DNA from: Rutpela maculata | Lineage: Eukaryota; Arthropoda; Insecta; Coleoptera; Cerambycidae | Direction of reading: 5' to 3' | NCBI GenBank assembly: GCA_936432065.2 | Contig: OW386291.2 | Location: forward strand, 16,097,821 to 16,161,820 | Length of the DNA stretch: 64,000 nucleotides | In this document: positions 43,284 to 55,195 of the stretch, piece after piece | Layout: each line of letters opens with the position of its first letter | Numbering within the stretch: position 1 is the stretch's first letter | Made by a program: the position numbers and the translations under genes | Notes under the pieces: model-generated | Told to the model about the DNA's origin: nothing | Databases searched by the model: none | The model's input: only the letters and a program-made list of their open reading frames with translations

Positions 43284-46200
43284 CTTACATCTTTTCGACA
43301 AAATTTCCTTGGTTGACGAGTGTAAATTATGATTGTCATGAAAAATAGCTTGTCCAGATTTAGATTCCGGAATGTACTAATAAATCGAGATAGAGCTGAT
43401 ACATATAAAAAACATAAAATATTCATTAAATCTTGTCAAAAGAAACCTTTCCTTTTTGCTTTGCCGAAGTTATTTTATCTTGTAGTTCGAATTGAAAATA
43501 TTCTAAATATATTTTTATGACTTGAACATTATAGCGTACCAATGATTTTCTTCTTAAAAATGTATTTCTATTAAGCAATAAATCGCTAGTTTTTTAATGA
43601 AGGAGGATTTATACTTGTGTCGATGAAAAATATAAAATATTTAATACTTGAAATATTGACATTGAATAACTGTAATCAAAATCGATCAAGCATATAAAAA
43701 TTAATTTTTAATATGAGATCTGAGAAAAATTAAATAATATAATTAAATATTGTTCAACAATAGAACATTAAATAGATATAAACTAGATTTTTATTTAAGA
43801 TGTTGACTCATTAAACTTTCTATTAGTCTTTCAGAATTTCGTGCTCTTTTTATTCCATCTATACCGGGTGTCAACGAGATCACTATCCGGCCACCATTTA
43901 TTTATTTTTTAACGGATGGAGATCGAACTAGGCATGTTGCCAAAACGACATCCTTTGGTCCATCTGTCAAGTTTCTACGATTTCCAGTTTCACCAGAAGT
44001 GACCCCGTCACGGCATACTAGGTTGAAAATTAAAATTGGCTGTAAAAATTTAAAATGAATCCGGAAGTCGTAGAAACTTAACAGATGGACAAAAATGTCC
44101 TTTTAGTAGCATATGACACATGCCTAGTTTGTCCATACAGAGTTTGTGCTCTAGTTGCATTACGTTGAGTCTCTCCATAAGTAATCAACATGTCAACTTT
44201 TTCATCTCATGAATATTTTTCAGTCATTTTATATTAATTTACTTGTTTATGACAGATTCAATACACTTACTTCAGATAATCAGTAAGTAATGTCAAGAAT
44301 AATTCAATTATATATCGTTAAGAAATGATTAATGGCGAAAAATAAAATAGCACGGCCCCATTAAGCAATTTTCCATAGGAGCCGGAAATGAAAATGAATA
44401 TTAAATTCTATATTTTCAGAAAAACCTAAAAATAGCAATTCAAGTACCTATTTTGTTCTTTACAGACAAGTCTACAACCTACTACTAACAATTTCCATAA
44501 CCTACTTAATAATTCTCTTACGACGCGGTCATTTTGAAAAAATTCTTCGTATCTCATATATTTTTTGGAATTTTTTAAATCGGAAAAACTGTTGTACTTA
44601 GAATTGTATGCTTAATAAGAAACCGTAATAAATATAGTCATTCTGTTTAAGAAAAAGTTTTTATCACTTGTGGCTGAACCGGAAGTAATATTTTTGTTCC
44701 TGTTAGTCTAAAAGTAGCTCACTTTTGTCTAATTTATGTGTACCGAAAACGAGATTTTTAAGCTCAAAAACAATTAAAAAAATTGGGGCCGCACATTGAC
44801 TCGTGATCGCCCGGTATACATTTTATTCATCCGCTTTCAAAATTGAAAATACGTATAAAAATATTTTCATAAATTTTAATATGCTTCAGGAACATGTGTT
44901 AGAATTTCCTACATTTGTTTTAGGATAATAATTTAGGAGTTTAGCAGTAATAGGATATGAGAAAAAACGATGATGGTACTTTTTTTGCCGATTGACACCA
45001 AAATGCTAATTTGCTGACTAATGTCAATCAGCATAGTATCACTTTTCCTGCCTAGGTAGCAAAATACTCACTCTGCTGCTCAGGCGGCAAAATGATTGGT
45101 CGTCATGGAAATTAAATATTTGACACTTTTTGACAAGTAACATTTATTAAGAAACATAATTATAACAAATTTCCAATAAAAATTAACGCATTTTTAGTTA
45201 TTTTTAACATTAACAGTAACATTGGTACAATTTTGAATAAGCATTTTTCGAAACTGGCAAGAAGTTTTGTAACTTGTCAAACTTTGATTAATATGGTGAC
45301 TATTGACATATGTCAATAGTAACCAACACGCAACAACTGCGATTTTTAATGAATTTTTATTAAATTTATCACAAAAATAAAGAGATTATGGGAATTGTAA
45401 TAATTTAAATATTTTAAACGTACTTAAATAATCGGCGAAGAGTATATATTCAACTCAGCAGCAAAATGGAAAGATTGCTTTACAGTACACATTGCATTGA
45501 AATCTGGGGTGAATTTACTTAACATTTACTCAACAGTATCTAATTTCATTATAAAATTACAGTTTTTGTGTGTAATTAGTAATTACACTAAAAACACCTT
45601 AGCAACAACAGTAAAATTGAACTAACTATTGTTGATTTAATGACTATTAAACGTGTAAATGGTTTCCGTTTTACGTTAAAAACAATGCAACTGTCATTGT
45701 AAATTTCCTATATTGGTAATTGCCTATGTTTCCCTGCTACTGTTGCTGTATTTTACTAGGTACACTTACATGCCATTTTTAATTAATGAAATCTATTTAG
45801 TTTTGCTTTTTTATGTTAGAATCTATAGAATATAATATCTGTTTCGAATGGAACAGCTGCGATACATATTCCTTTAGTTAAAAACAGCTCATAAATATTT
45901 GAGAAAAGGGAAAATTTATCTAGGTATATTCTGTCAGCAAATAATAATAACGAAAAAGGTATAGGAACACATGTTTAATGTCATTACAAAACATATATAA
46001 TAAAATAAAACCACAATATTACTGTACTGGCTTAGATTAATCTAACATTATGATTTTTAAAAAGTTGATATTTCAACTTTTTTCTTGAAATTTCAACTTT
46101 TCAAAATGTTCAAGTTTCAAGAAAAAAGTTGAAATTTCGAAAAAAAGTTTAAATTTCAACTTTTTAAAATGTTGAAATTTCAAGAAAAGATCCAATGTTA

Positions 46201-46667
46201 ATTATCCTCATGTGTCCCGAATATCCTCTGAGAGAAGTCGAGATGTGAGAGTTTTGTAGCCCGTATGTTTCCATTTTGACCTCCCCCTGTCGTCACACTG
46301 TGCTACTTGGGTATTATTTTTTACAGTTTTGAGGAATTATCACTTTCGCGGGTAAAGTAGAACAGATGCAAGGTCAACAAATCAGCAAAGACCTGGACGT
46401 GGACAGTCTCACACAATAAGATTATAAGCTTTATCAAAAAGCTGAACCTATTGAATGAAATATAATTGGTTGTGAGCTACAATGGATGAAATGGCTGCAG
46501 TGGAGGTTCTGATTATAAACCAACTCACATATTAACCTAACCTGACCAAACATAACCTATGACATTCGGACATTCCGCACAAACAAAAGTTGGAATTTCA
46601 ACTTTTAGAAAACTTATAATATATTAAGAGCTTTCGTAAACACTTACCTTAAATATATCCTTCGTTA
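43284..46667. other. No gene; small inverted repeats only
   Basis: Two local structures are present. At 43,913-44,146 inverted arms contain AACTAGGCATGT…ACATGCCTAGTT and CCATCTGTCAAGTTTCTACG with its complement. At 46,055-46,190 a cluster of GTTGAAATTTCAAC-like palindromes is written several times in both directions. Otherwise the sequence is AT-rich with no frames of interest. Confidence 0.5.
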
Positions 46668-47560
46668 AATAAAAAACCGCTGCCTGAGGAATACTACTTC
46701 CACATCCTGATTTTCCATCCATTCCTCTCAGAACGAAAAAATTTTGTATGTGGAAAAAATTGTTTATGGGAGTTTAATAATATATTTGAAATCGTCTACC
46801 CCAAAAAACCCATAAACCGATATCCCACTTCGGTGGTGGTATGGAGGTGGTGATAGGGGGTGAGAGTAGAGGTGGCTGAAGTAAAAAAATGTTGAGGTTT
46901 TTTGTTCTTACACACACATTAAATCACAATTTTTTGCATCCCCTTTAGTAATGGGGGTGGTAATGGTGACTAATGCCAAAACATTTTTTGAGACCTTATA
47001 GCTTCTCTTGTATAGTCCGCCACTTAAAACTCCCCAGACTCGAAACTTCCTTATTTTTTAAGCTACGACCATGTTCGGCACATCAAATTGTAGATATTTT
47101 TAAGGCCTTTAAATATGCATACAGAGTGATTTTAAAAAAAAGTATTATTATTTTTTTCTTACTAAATATCAATTTTATGGACTCTTACTTGATTTGGATC
47201 TGCATCAATTGGACGCGTATGACAATTGGACGCATAAGACAATTGGACGCAGTAAAGTAGGATGTGTAACATTGGACGCGTTTAAAAAAAAATCATACAC
47301 ACTCTAATCTAACCTAACCCAAAATAAATAATAACAATAATTACAAATACAACATAGAAACAGACTCACCATGAAAAATAGGTTACATCAAAAATATGGT
47401 TAACATAAGAAAATAATTATCCAAAAAAATTAACAAAATATGATAACATAGAAATTATAAAATACTTGCAGTTGGGCAATTCCTCGCACTATTTGTAATC
47501 ATTGACGGGACACTTGATTTATCTATTTACCCTCATTTACCCCAATTTACATATTATTTT
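46668..47560 (+). repeat. Dispersed repeat family R, copy 2 (interrupted)
   Basis: Matches copies 1 and 3 from AAAAAACCGCTGCC (46,668) to CTTCTCTTGTATAG (47,015), again at 47,158-47,195 (TACTAAATATCAATTTTATG…) and from 47,512 to about 47,560 (TTTACCCTCATTTACCCC). The intervening DNA at 47,016-47,157 and 47,196-47,511 is extra. The second insert is flanked by a 9-bp direct repeat. The tail of the family beyond this point is missing. Confidence 0.7.
47196..47511. mobile_element. 316-bp insertion with 9-bp target duplication in family R copy 2
   Basis: The nonamer ACTTGATTT occurs directly before (47,187-47,195) and after (47,512-47,520) this block, and other copies of family R have no such sequence there. 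The insert begins with several copies of CAATTGGACGC (47,210-47,272) and then AT-rich sequence. I see no terminal inverted repeat. A 9-bp duplication is usual for Mutator-like elements, but without TIRs the class is open. Confidence 0.6.
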
Positions 47561-47568
47561 ACAGCTAA

Positions 47569-47880
47569 ATGTTTATTCGCTGTAAACTTAAAAGGGTCTA
47601 CACCCGACACAGCATGCTGTGGCCAGCGTGCTGGTATTTTTTTTTTGCTACTTTTTTAAGCTCCTGTGCTGGGCCTCGCAGTTGGAAGTGTGTCCGACGG
47701 CTGGGTGGATTAGTGCGTGCGTTTACGGGCCGAAAGGGCGTTTTCACATCTACCGGCACCAGCACCGGCACGATCACAAGACGGCACGACAACGGGAGGA
47801 GCTCTTCACATTTAGCGGGCATGCTGGGATGTGGAAGTAAAATGAATTCTCAGTTCACTTATTTATTTCAAACATTATAA
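47569..47880 (+). other. GC-richer block with overlapping open frames, unassigned
   Basis: An unusually GC-rich 300 bp for this window, open in several frames (47,569-47,880 plus, 47,619-47,840 plus, 47,598-47,822 minus). The longest reads 'MFIRCKLKRVYTRHSMLWPA' at its start and a Thr/Ser-rich 'GTSTGTITRRHDNG' inside. I recognise no domain. It may be a fragment of a different element or decayed coding DNA; composition alone can keep frames open. Confidence 0.25.
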
Positions 47881-48059
47881 CATGTTTCTGTAATTAGACA
47901 ACTGTGGTGGTGAACGACCGCACTGATGTCATACTTTCGGAGGAACTTTCGCGGCAGGGAAGCCGGCACGTATTTTGTCCTTCGCTGACTGAAACTGACC
48001 TCGCCACCGCTGGCTCGAACTAACTTTACCGCTATCCAGTAGTATTGTAGAAATCTCTC

Positions 48060-49640
48060 ACCTCGTTCCTGTCGAACTCTTTTTGCATGTCTTGTACCTT
48101 TTTGTTGATATGCTGTCTTTTCTTCCCTTTACAGACGGATTTTGCTTCTCTCTTTAGCTTCTTGTACTCTTCTTTTTTATTTCTGGTAGGTCTTTGGAGC
48201 AATTGTAGTCTTGCTGGATTTCGTTTATCTACTGCTTCTACGCATTTATTATCGTACCATTCGTTTTTCTTGTGTCCCTAATATTTCCTCTGCCGCCATT
48301 TTGACAGTATCTCTTATTTCGTCCCACTGAGTTCCCACTAAATTCTATTCATTTCCGTTAATACCTTCTAGTTGTTCTTTAATTCTGTTATGGTATCTTT
48401 TTAGTACTTCTCCATCTTTCAGCTTGTCTACATTGTACTTGACATTCTTACTTGCTTTCTGTTTCTTTATTTCGCCTATTCTTTCTCTTAGCTTGGCCTT
48501 TACTAGGAAGTGATCAGATTCGGATGCTGCTCTCCTGCGGCTTCTTACATCTAATACGCTAGAGTATGCCCTGCTATCAACTAGTACATGATCAATCTGG
48601 TTGACGGTCCTGCCATCAGGTGATGTCCAAGTGCCTTTATGAATATCTTTATGGGGGAACGCAGTACTTCTGATTCTGAAGCCATGAATTGTTGCGAATT
48701 GTATGAGGTATTATCCGTTGCCATTTCTCACCTCGTGTAGACTGTATTTTCCAGCTACCTTTACGTATTCCTCTTCTCTTCCGATCTGCGTGTTAAAATC
48801 CCCTATAATCATTCTGACGTCATTTTTTGGTATTTTGTCAACTTCTCTGTCAAGTATTGTATAGAACTTCTTCTTCCCCCTTATCCTCTGTGGGGGCGTG
48901 GATAGATAATACCGATAGGTTTCTGAATCTCATTCTTATTCTGATGTAACATATCCTATTACACAGGCCCACAAAAAAGAAAGTTTGTCTGCGCCGGGGT
49001 ATTGACCATACATATCCCTTGTATTTTGACCCGCTGAACACGAATCTGACCTTAATTTTTCCCCTATACGTCAGGTTTTTTTTTAAAGCAAAAAAGTCTA
49101 ATATTAATATATTTATTTGCTGTTAAAAGAAAAACCTGACGTGCTGGGGAAAAACTAAGATCAGATTCGTGTTCAGCGGCTCAAAATACAAGGGATAGGT
49201 ATGGTCAGTACCCCCGCGCACATGACTTTTTTTGTGCGGGATTGTGCCACACTGAGTGTGGCACAGTGGCAACCAAAAAAAAGTGGTCTGCGCGGGGGTA
49301 CTGACCACACCTATCCCTTGTATTTTGAGCCGCTGAATACGAATCTGATCTTAGTTTTTTCCCAACACGTCCGGTTTTTTTTTAACAGCAAAAAAGACTG
49401 TTGAATCGTATAATATTTATATATTTATTTGCTGTTAAAAAAAAACCTGACGTCCTGGGGGAAAACTAAGGTCAGATTCGTGTTCAGCGCCTCAAAATAC
49501 AAGTAATAGGTATGGTCAGTACTCCGGCGCAGACAACTTTTTTTTTGTGGGCCTGTGTTATTAATGGGCTCATAGCCAATTACTCTCATATTCACAGATT
49601 TTATGTAAACATGTCCATCAAATTTGTATCATTATGCATT
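48060..49640 (-). pseudogene. RTE-clade LINE endonuclease domain relic, split by an insertion
   Basis: Read on the minus strand, 49,640-49,561 gives 'KFDGHVYIKSVNMRVIGYEP'. After the inserted element, 48,961 downward gives 'RFRNLSVLSIHAPTEDKGEE' and 'DREVDKIPKNDVRMIIGDFN', then 'TQIGREEEYVKVAGKYSLHE'. 'STAFPHKDIHKGTWTSPDGR' follows, then 'TVNQIDHVLVDSRAYSSVLD' and 'ESDHFLVKAKLRERIGEIKK'. These are the apurinic-like endonuclease motifs (GDFN; W.SPDG….QIDHVLVD; SDH) of the RTE/BovB type, close to craniofacial-development-protein-2-like proteins. Several frameshifts and stops kill it. The following N-terminal RT linker decays towards 48,060. Confidence 0.82.
48962..49557. mobile_element. Foldback element of two tandem palindromes, inserted in the RTE relic
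   Basis: The ends CACAGGCCCACAAAAAA and TTTTTTGTGGGCCTGTG are complements, flanked by TTA on both sides (48,959-48,961 and 49,558-49,560). A 3-bp TTA duplication is typical of PIF/Harbinger. Inside, one about 130-bp arm appears four times in alternating orientation: TCAGGTTTTTT/AAAAAACCTGA, GCTGAACACGAATCTGA and ACTGACCA/TGGTCAGTA. The central inner palindrome is GTGCCACACTGAGTGTGGCAC. Frames at 48,850-49,041, 49,123-49,308 and 49,201-49,404 include these arms. It splits the endonuclease coding relic cleanly. Confidence 0.8.
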
Positions 49641-50285
49641 GCGAATTTACCCTGACTTTTTACAGTGTATTGATATCAATCTATTATTTTGCGGCTTAGT
49701 TAAACAAATAACTATTATCTGTACCTACGTCTTATTCATAGGTAAATACAGACATTTTTTCACTCCTTCACCTCACATCGTATAACTAGCTTTCAGCTCT
49801 CATATCTTTCGTGTTTTTAAAACAAGAGATCGTAATATTTGTTTGCTTTGTAAACTTAATCTTATAACAAGGAGGCACGTAGCCTTCTTTGCTGTTTCAA
49901 ATTCATTTTATTCAGATAACGTAAAGTTCTTGGCCAAACGTTATTGATTGTTATGCCGCTTTTCTAGGAGAACGTTTTATACAAGCGTCTCAAACAGATT
50001 AATTTAAAGTTGAAATGACAAGAGATAATAAAAGTTTCATCCTTAACTGCAAAGTGTGTAAGATAAAGGATTATACTTTAATAAACTTTTTCTTGGTTAA
50101 TACAGAAATGACATAAATGGACTAAGCCACAACTATCAAACTTTAATTGCTTTAGTAAGATAGACAGTAAGCTGGGGCTAGGGAAGATTTAAGTTGTAAC
50201 ATATTAATGGAACTATAATTAAACATTTATTCAAATCCACGATCATTTGGTAAACACAAACCCAATGTAAATATGCACTAATAGT
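49641..50285. other. No recognised feature
   Basis: AT-rich. Further upstream parts of the RTE element could lie here on the minus strand, but I could not read them. Confidence 0.3.
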
Positions 50286-51972
50286 ACAGTAACTAGAGGT
50301 TTTAACTTCGGAATAATGTCATATTGAACGGATTTCGTTCATTTTTGGCAGTATTATAGTAAATGCTTCACAGAAAAGTTTCTATATTGTACGGGGGTTT
50401 GCTAATTTATAGGGGGTGGATGCCACCTCTTCTCAGGTGGTGGCACTTACAAAATATATATATTTACTGTAGCTGAAACAGAATCAAATTTAAGAAGAAA
50501 AGGTTTTATGCAATTTTTCACATAAATTGATAGTTTTTAATTAGAGTAACAAAATGGCGACCTTTTTTTATAAAACAAACATTTTTCCGTCATAACTTCT
50601 TTATCTCTTATGCTACAGAAACGAAAAAAAAAAAAACAATTTGAAGGCACAATTAATTGTCTTTAATTTCATTTCTTAGCATGCGTGACGTAGGTGTCAC
50701 AATTTCTGAGATATTCAACATTTAAACTGCATTTTTCGTCTCATAAATTTTCGGACGCCATTTGTAAACTTTGATATCTCCGAAACTATTCAATCTATGT
50801 AAAGAAATGAAAAATCGAAATTCATTATGAGTTTATAAGCTTTATTTTTGGTCTCTACGCATTTTTCAATAAAACTAATATTTATTGAGATATTTGGAAA
50901 AGGAAAACAAAATTACGTTTTATCGAAAATACCTTTATAGTTTAAACTGTATTTTTTTCTAAAGCAAGTGCTGTATACAAACGAAAAAATTTGAGCATCT
51001 ACGTCATGCTATATATTAATGAGAAACAGGGGTTGAAATTCCTTTTTTTTTATTTACTAGCTAATTACAGTAACAAAATGGCGACTTTGTTATTAAAAAA
51101 ATGTGAAGATGCGTATTGATTCGGTCTTTGTTTTTTATGCTACAGAAACAAATTAAAAACAGTTGAAATCTTAATTAATAACCTATTATTCTACCTATTA
51201 GAATCCTCTACGTAGGTGTCACAGATATTTAACTCTCACTCTAAATAATTATTTTATGAACACTTGAATGCCAAATATAGACGTAAATATCTCCGAAATT
51301 ATTAATATTATTACTTTATCGAAAAAATGTAAAAAACAAAAAATATAATTAATTCCCAGTTTGTACTTTCTGTAATTGGTAACATTTTTTCGATAAAGCA
51401 ATACTTTTCGAGATACTTGACGAAAGCCGTTTAGAAATATCTTTTTTTTTAAGCTAAAATCGCAATCTCAAAGTCGTTATAACTTAAAAACTATCAATTT
51501 ATGTAAAAAATTGCATAGCACCTTTTCTTCTTAAAATTTTATTCTTTTTCAATGTAAAAAACAAAAAATATAATTAATTCCCAGTTTGTACTTTCTGTAA
51601 TTGGTAACATTTTTTCGATAAAGCAATACTTTTCGAGATACTTGACGAAAGCCGTTTAGAAATATCTTTTTTTTTAAGCTAAAATCGCAATCTCAAAGTC
51701 GTTATAACTTAAAAACTATCAATTTATGTAAAAAATTGCATAGCACCTTTTCTTCTTAAAATTTTATTCTTTTTCAGCTCCAATAAATATATATTTTTTA
51801 AGTGCCACCCCCTGAGAAGGGGTGGCATCCATCCCCTATAAATTAGCAAGCACCCGCACAATATAGAAACTTTTCTGTGAAGCATTTACTATAATATTGC
51901 CAAAAATGAACGAAATCCGTTCAATATGACATTATTCCAAAGTTTTGCATATTTTTTACCTCTAGGTACTGT
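50286..51972. mobile_element. Long-TIR element (E2) with shared interior to E1
   Basis: The ends ACAGTAACTAGAGG and CCTCTAGGTACTGT are imperfect complements. The arms (about 230 bp) share AATAATGTCATATTGAACGG and its complement, CAGAAAAGTTTCTATATTGT, and the GCCACC hairpin block. The outer arm sequence equals the interior of the 30,239-31,608 element. The interior is non-coding and contains an exact tandem duplication (51,327-51,776). Confidence 0.7.
51327..51776. repeat. Exact 225-bp tandem duplication
   Basis: 51,327-51,551 and 51,552-51,776 appear identical base for base, beginning ATGTAAAAAACAAAAAATAT and ending TTTTATTCTTTTTCA. With no visible differences in AT-rich, fast-drifting DNA, the duplication is very recent or an assembly artefact. 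Confidence 0.85.
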
Positions 51973-52084
51973 TAAAATGGCACTAATGTACAGGATTATT
52001 CATTATATTACGCCACCCCTCGTTATCGTTATTATTGGAGATAGAAAAAAAAGTTTCAGGCGAAAGTTGTAGGGCTAAAACTGA

Positions 52085-52628
52085 ACCTCTTTAACAAGTT
52101 AATGGAAGCACAGTGGCGTGCAGAAATTGAGGAAGCAATAATATTTTTTATAATGGAATGCCCTGTGTATTGCTGAATTTTTTAATTAATTTTTTTCTGA
52201 TTTCAAAAATGTGACATGTGATAGTCCTATCTTTAACCATTTTCGAGTTATTTAACATCGCATTTAAGCTATTTATTATACGAACAGAAATTACAATTAT
52301 TAGTCTATGAAAATGACAAGTATTCTGTTATTAAATCTGTCAGCATTTCATATAATAACAGAATTTTTGTCATTTTCATAGATTACTTTAATAATTGTAA
52401 TTTCCCTTCGTATAATAAATAGCTTAAATACGATTTTCAATGTTCAATAACTCGAAAACGGTTAAAGATAGGACTATCACGTCATATTTTTGAAATAAGA
52501 AAAAAAGAGTAATTCAAAAATTCAACAATACCTGCACAGGGCGTTCCATTTAAAAAAATATTATTGCTTCTTGTACCTCTTAATTTCTGCACGCCACTGT
52601 GCTTTCATTGACTTATTAAAGTTATGTA
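52085..52628. mobile_element. Foldback element (hAT-like CAGTGGCG core)
   Basis: The arms meet near 52,330. Outer segments GCACAGTGGCGTGCAGAAATT-like (52,108 on) and AATTTCTGCACGCCACTGTGC (ending 52,602) are complements, and weaker pairing continues outward to about 52,085 and 52,628. Inner arms share GATAGTCCTATCTTTAACC/GGTTAAAGATAGGACTATC and AATTACAATTATT…AATAATTGTAATT. No coding content and no clear target duplication. Confidence 0.7.
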
Positions 52629-52771
52629 ATTGTGTTCAACATGTAATTTATTTTCAAAGATAATGTTGTCGTAATTAGTTTATTGAGCTACGAAGGTGTG
52701 GCCATTTGAGATGGGTCATACTGTATAATTATTATTTTTTAAAAACAATTTTAATTTGCTGTCCCTCCGGA

Positions 52772-52905
52772 TTTCTAATAGCACCTTCTCCCATAAGGTG
52801 GAAATTTTTTTTTCAGAATTTTAATAGCACCCCCCCTCCCCTAATGGGGCGATAAATTTTTTTCCGATTTCTAATAGCACCCCTCTCATGAGGCGATAAA
52901 AAGGA
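52772..52905. repeat. Degenerate tandem repeat, about 45-50-bp unit, three copies
   Basis: Each unit holds TTCTAATAGCACC or TTTTAATAGCACC, a C-rich run, then A(A/T)(A/G)GGNG followed by an A/T-rich stretch. The units differ in the C-run length. Confidence 0.55.
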
Positions 52906-53357
52906 CGCCAAAAAGTACTCCCGCACGGGTGGAAAATTTACCTTGAGCCCCCCCTGATTGTCAATATCAGTTTCCAATCAATGTTCGGTTTGCTAATTAA
53001 ATACCTTTTTACTATTTATAGATGACCTACTATTTTTTTTAATAGAAATGAAAAAGAAGTGCAACAAATTAAAGTCCTGTTCATTGTTATTTCTTTAAGG
53101 ATAGGATTTTGCAGAGTGAGAGGGAGATATGCGCCTATTTTCGGTTTATTATAAATATTTTAAAAATCATAAATGGTGTAATATTTAAAATAATGTCAGA
53201 TACTCCCCATTGCTCTAAGGAATACAACCATATACATTTTTTATCATAAATTTTGTATGTAGTTAGATGCCATGCTCTAATAATGAAATTAGGAACTATT
53301 TTCATTGACAAACTACAATATTCAAGTACAACAGAAATTTACAATAAAAAATATATA

Positions 53358-54442
53358 CAGGGTGTTCTAGCCCTATTTAGACAAGCACTATCTCGGAAAC
53401 GGTTAGACATAAAAAGAAATATTTAATAGAAAAGTTATTCTGTTTAAAAAGACACATTTAACACTTTTATTTTCAAATGTACAGGGGGCCTCAAAAAGAC
53501 GGCAGATTATGCAACTTTACTTTTCAAACGGAACACCCTGTATATATTCTCCTTTTATTTCCGAACAAATTTTATTCACCATGTTCTATACCTATCATTA
53601 ACGGTTTACGATATATCGACGGTTTAATGGGCGATTAATTGGACCATACTTTTATGAAGGTATCCTGAATGGTGACAGATATTTTTGAGGTTTTTAAGAA
53701 ATATTTTCCTGGTCTTGTAAAATTGCAATAAATGAGCGCCTCACTATATGGTGGCAGCAAGACGCAGCACCACCGCATAATTTGAATCTTGTAACACGCT
53801 TCCTGACTGAGAGATTTGGAGGGGAACCGGATTGGTAATCAGGGACCTGTTAAATGGCCTGCACGGTTACCTGATATGAGCCCCCTAGATTTTTTCTTAT
53901 GGGGTCATTTAAAACAAGTTGTAAACGCTGAGAAACCAAATAATCTTAACGATTTAAAAAATAGGGTAACTCATGCTTGTCGCCAAATAACCCCGGATGT
54001 CATAAGGAGTTCTTGTACACGAGAACTTTTAAGGAGGTATGAGTTGTGTCAAATAGAATATGGGCGACAATTTGAGCATCTTTTATAATAATTATAATAT
54101 TTACTATTTTCCTTATAATTACGTTAATAAAAAAAATGTTATCCCAAAAATGTAACTGCAAATATCTCAACAATTGCTAATAATAGGTATATTTATTTAT
54201 ATACATGGTTAATAAAATTTGTTCGGAAATAAAAGGAGAATCCAAAAATGCAAAAATATACGGTGTTCTATTTGAAAAAGTAAAGTTGCATAACCTGCCG
54301 TCTTTTTGAGGCGCCCTATACATATGAAAATAAAATGATTAAATGCATCTTTTTAAACAGAATAACTTTTTTATTAAACATTTCTTTCTATGTCTAACCG
54401 TTTCCGAGATAATGCTTGTCTAAATAGAGCTGGAACACCCTG
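53358..54442 (+). mobile_element. Mariner-superfamily transposon with long TIRs and dead transposase
   Basis: 1,085 bp with ends CAGGGTGTTCTAGCCCTATT and its near-complement AATAGAGCTGGAACACCCTG, flanked by TA (53,356-53,357 and 54,443-54,444). The arms are about 225 bp and include GACAAGCA, TCTCGGAAACGGTTAGACAT and its complement. Each arm contains a second internal copy of a GAACACCCTGTA-like motif. The interior encodes the C-terminal part of a transposase (53,600-54,088). Confidence 0.88.
53600..54088 (+). pseudogene. Mariner-type (DDE) transposase C-terminal fragment
   Basis: From 53,641 the sequence reads 'GPYFYEGILNGDRYF' then a stop. About 53,748-53,815 gives 'WWQQDAAPPHNLNLVTRFLT', the segment around the second catalytic Asp (QQDGAP.H is usual). 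After a frame change, 53,816-54,088 is open with 'GPVKWPARLPDMSPLDFFLW' (third catalytic acidic residue in PLD), then 'DLKNRVTHACRQITPDVIR' and the family's usual ending 'FEHLL'. The DNA-binding N-terminus and first catalytic Asp are missing or unreadable. It is flanked by the element's own TIRs, so it is the decayed native transposase. At least one stop and one frameshift make it inactive. Confidence 0.85.
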
Positions 54443-54444
54443 TA

Positions 54445-55195
54445 TAGTTGTATTCGTTAGAACAATAGCAGTTTTAAAGATTATACTCTATATTTGTTTT
54501 TTTAAATATTTATCATAATAATAATGATTATTAAAATTTTTTTTCAATTTCTAATAAATTTATAAGAAAGTAAGAACAGTCAAAAGATATTCAATTCATT
54601 AATGAGCCATAACAGATACGAAAAAAATTAATAGAAACATTATTGTAGAAAATGTAGTCGTCCTAAATAGACCAAACATAGCCCGCACGTCAAAAATTGT
54701 GATCACAGCATTTCCCTCTAGAAACCATTAATTGACAGGACTACAAGGAAAATATAATATCGGAGTATATTATTACAATGAAAGAACGTTTATTGCTTCA
54801 ATATATTTTTGGATATTTTCTGTAAAATTGCTAAATTTACCACTAGTTCCTTAAAGGCCTATACCCCAATAAATTATTCCTGAATGCCGAAGGAAGGAAA
54901 ATATCTTGTTTAAAGGGAGGCAATACTCTAGACACTAATTATTTAGTTTTTCGTTTCGATAAAGGGCTGAGCTAAGTGTTTAAAAGATATAATATTCTCT
55001 AGTGAATTTTATGCAGAGAGTACGCAATATTAACGTCACATATTAAATCCTTCGTCCATTACATTTGGTTTAATTTAGTTCTGTAGTAAAAAGCTCATAA
55101 GCTTATAATTATTTAGATAGGGAAGTTCGTTTTTTATTATCTTAGTTTTAAAAAATAAAATTATGACACTACAATTTGTTGTGGTCAGTCATAAC
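54445..55195. other. No recognised feature
   Basis: AT-rich. The upstream RTE sequence belonging to the RT fragment at 55,196 may be here but is not readable. Confidence 0.3.

Noticed and set aside
46055..46190. CRISPR-like alternation of repeats
   Set aside because: The units are palindromic, contiguous and of uneven spacing without unique spacers, and the DNA is eukaryotic.
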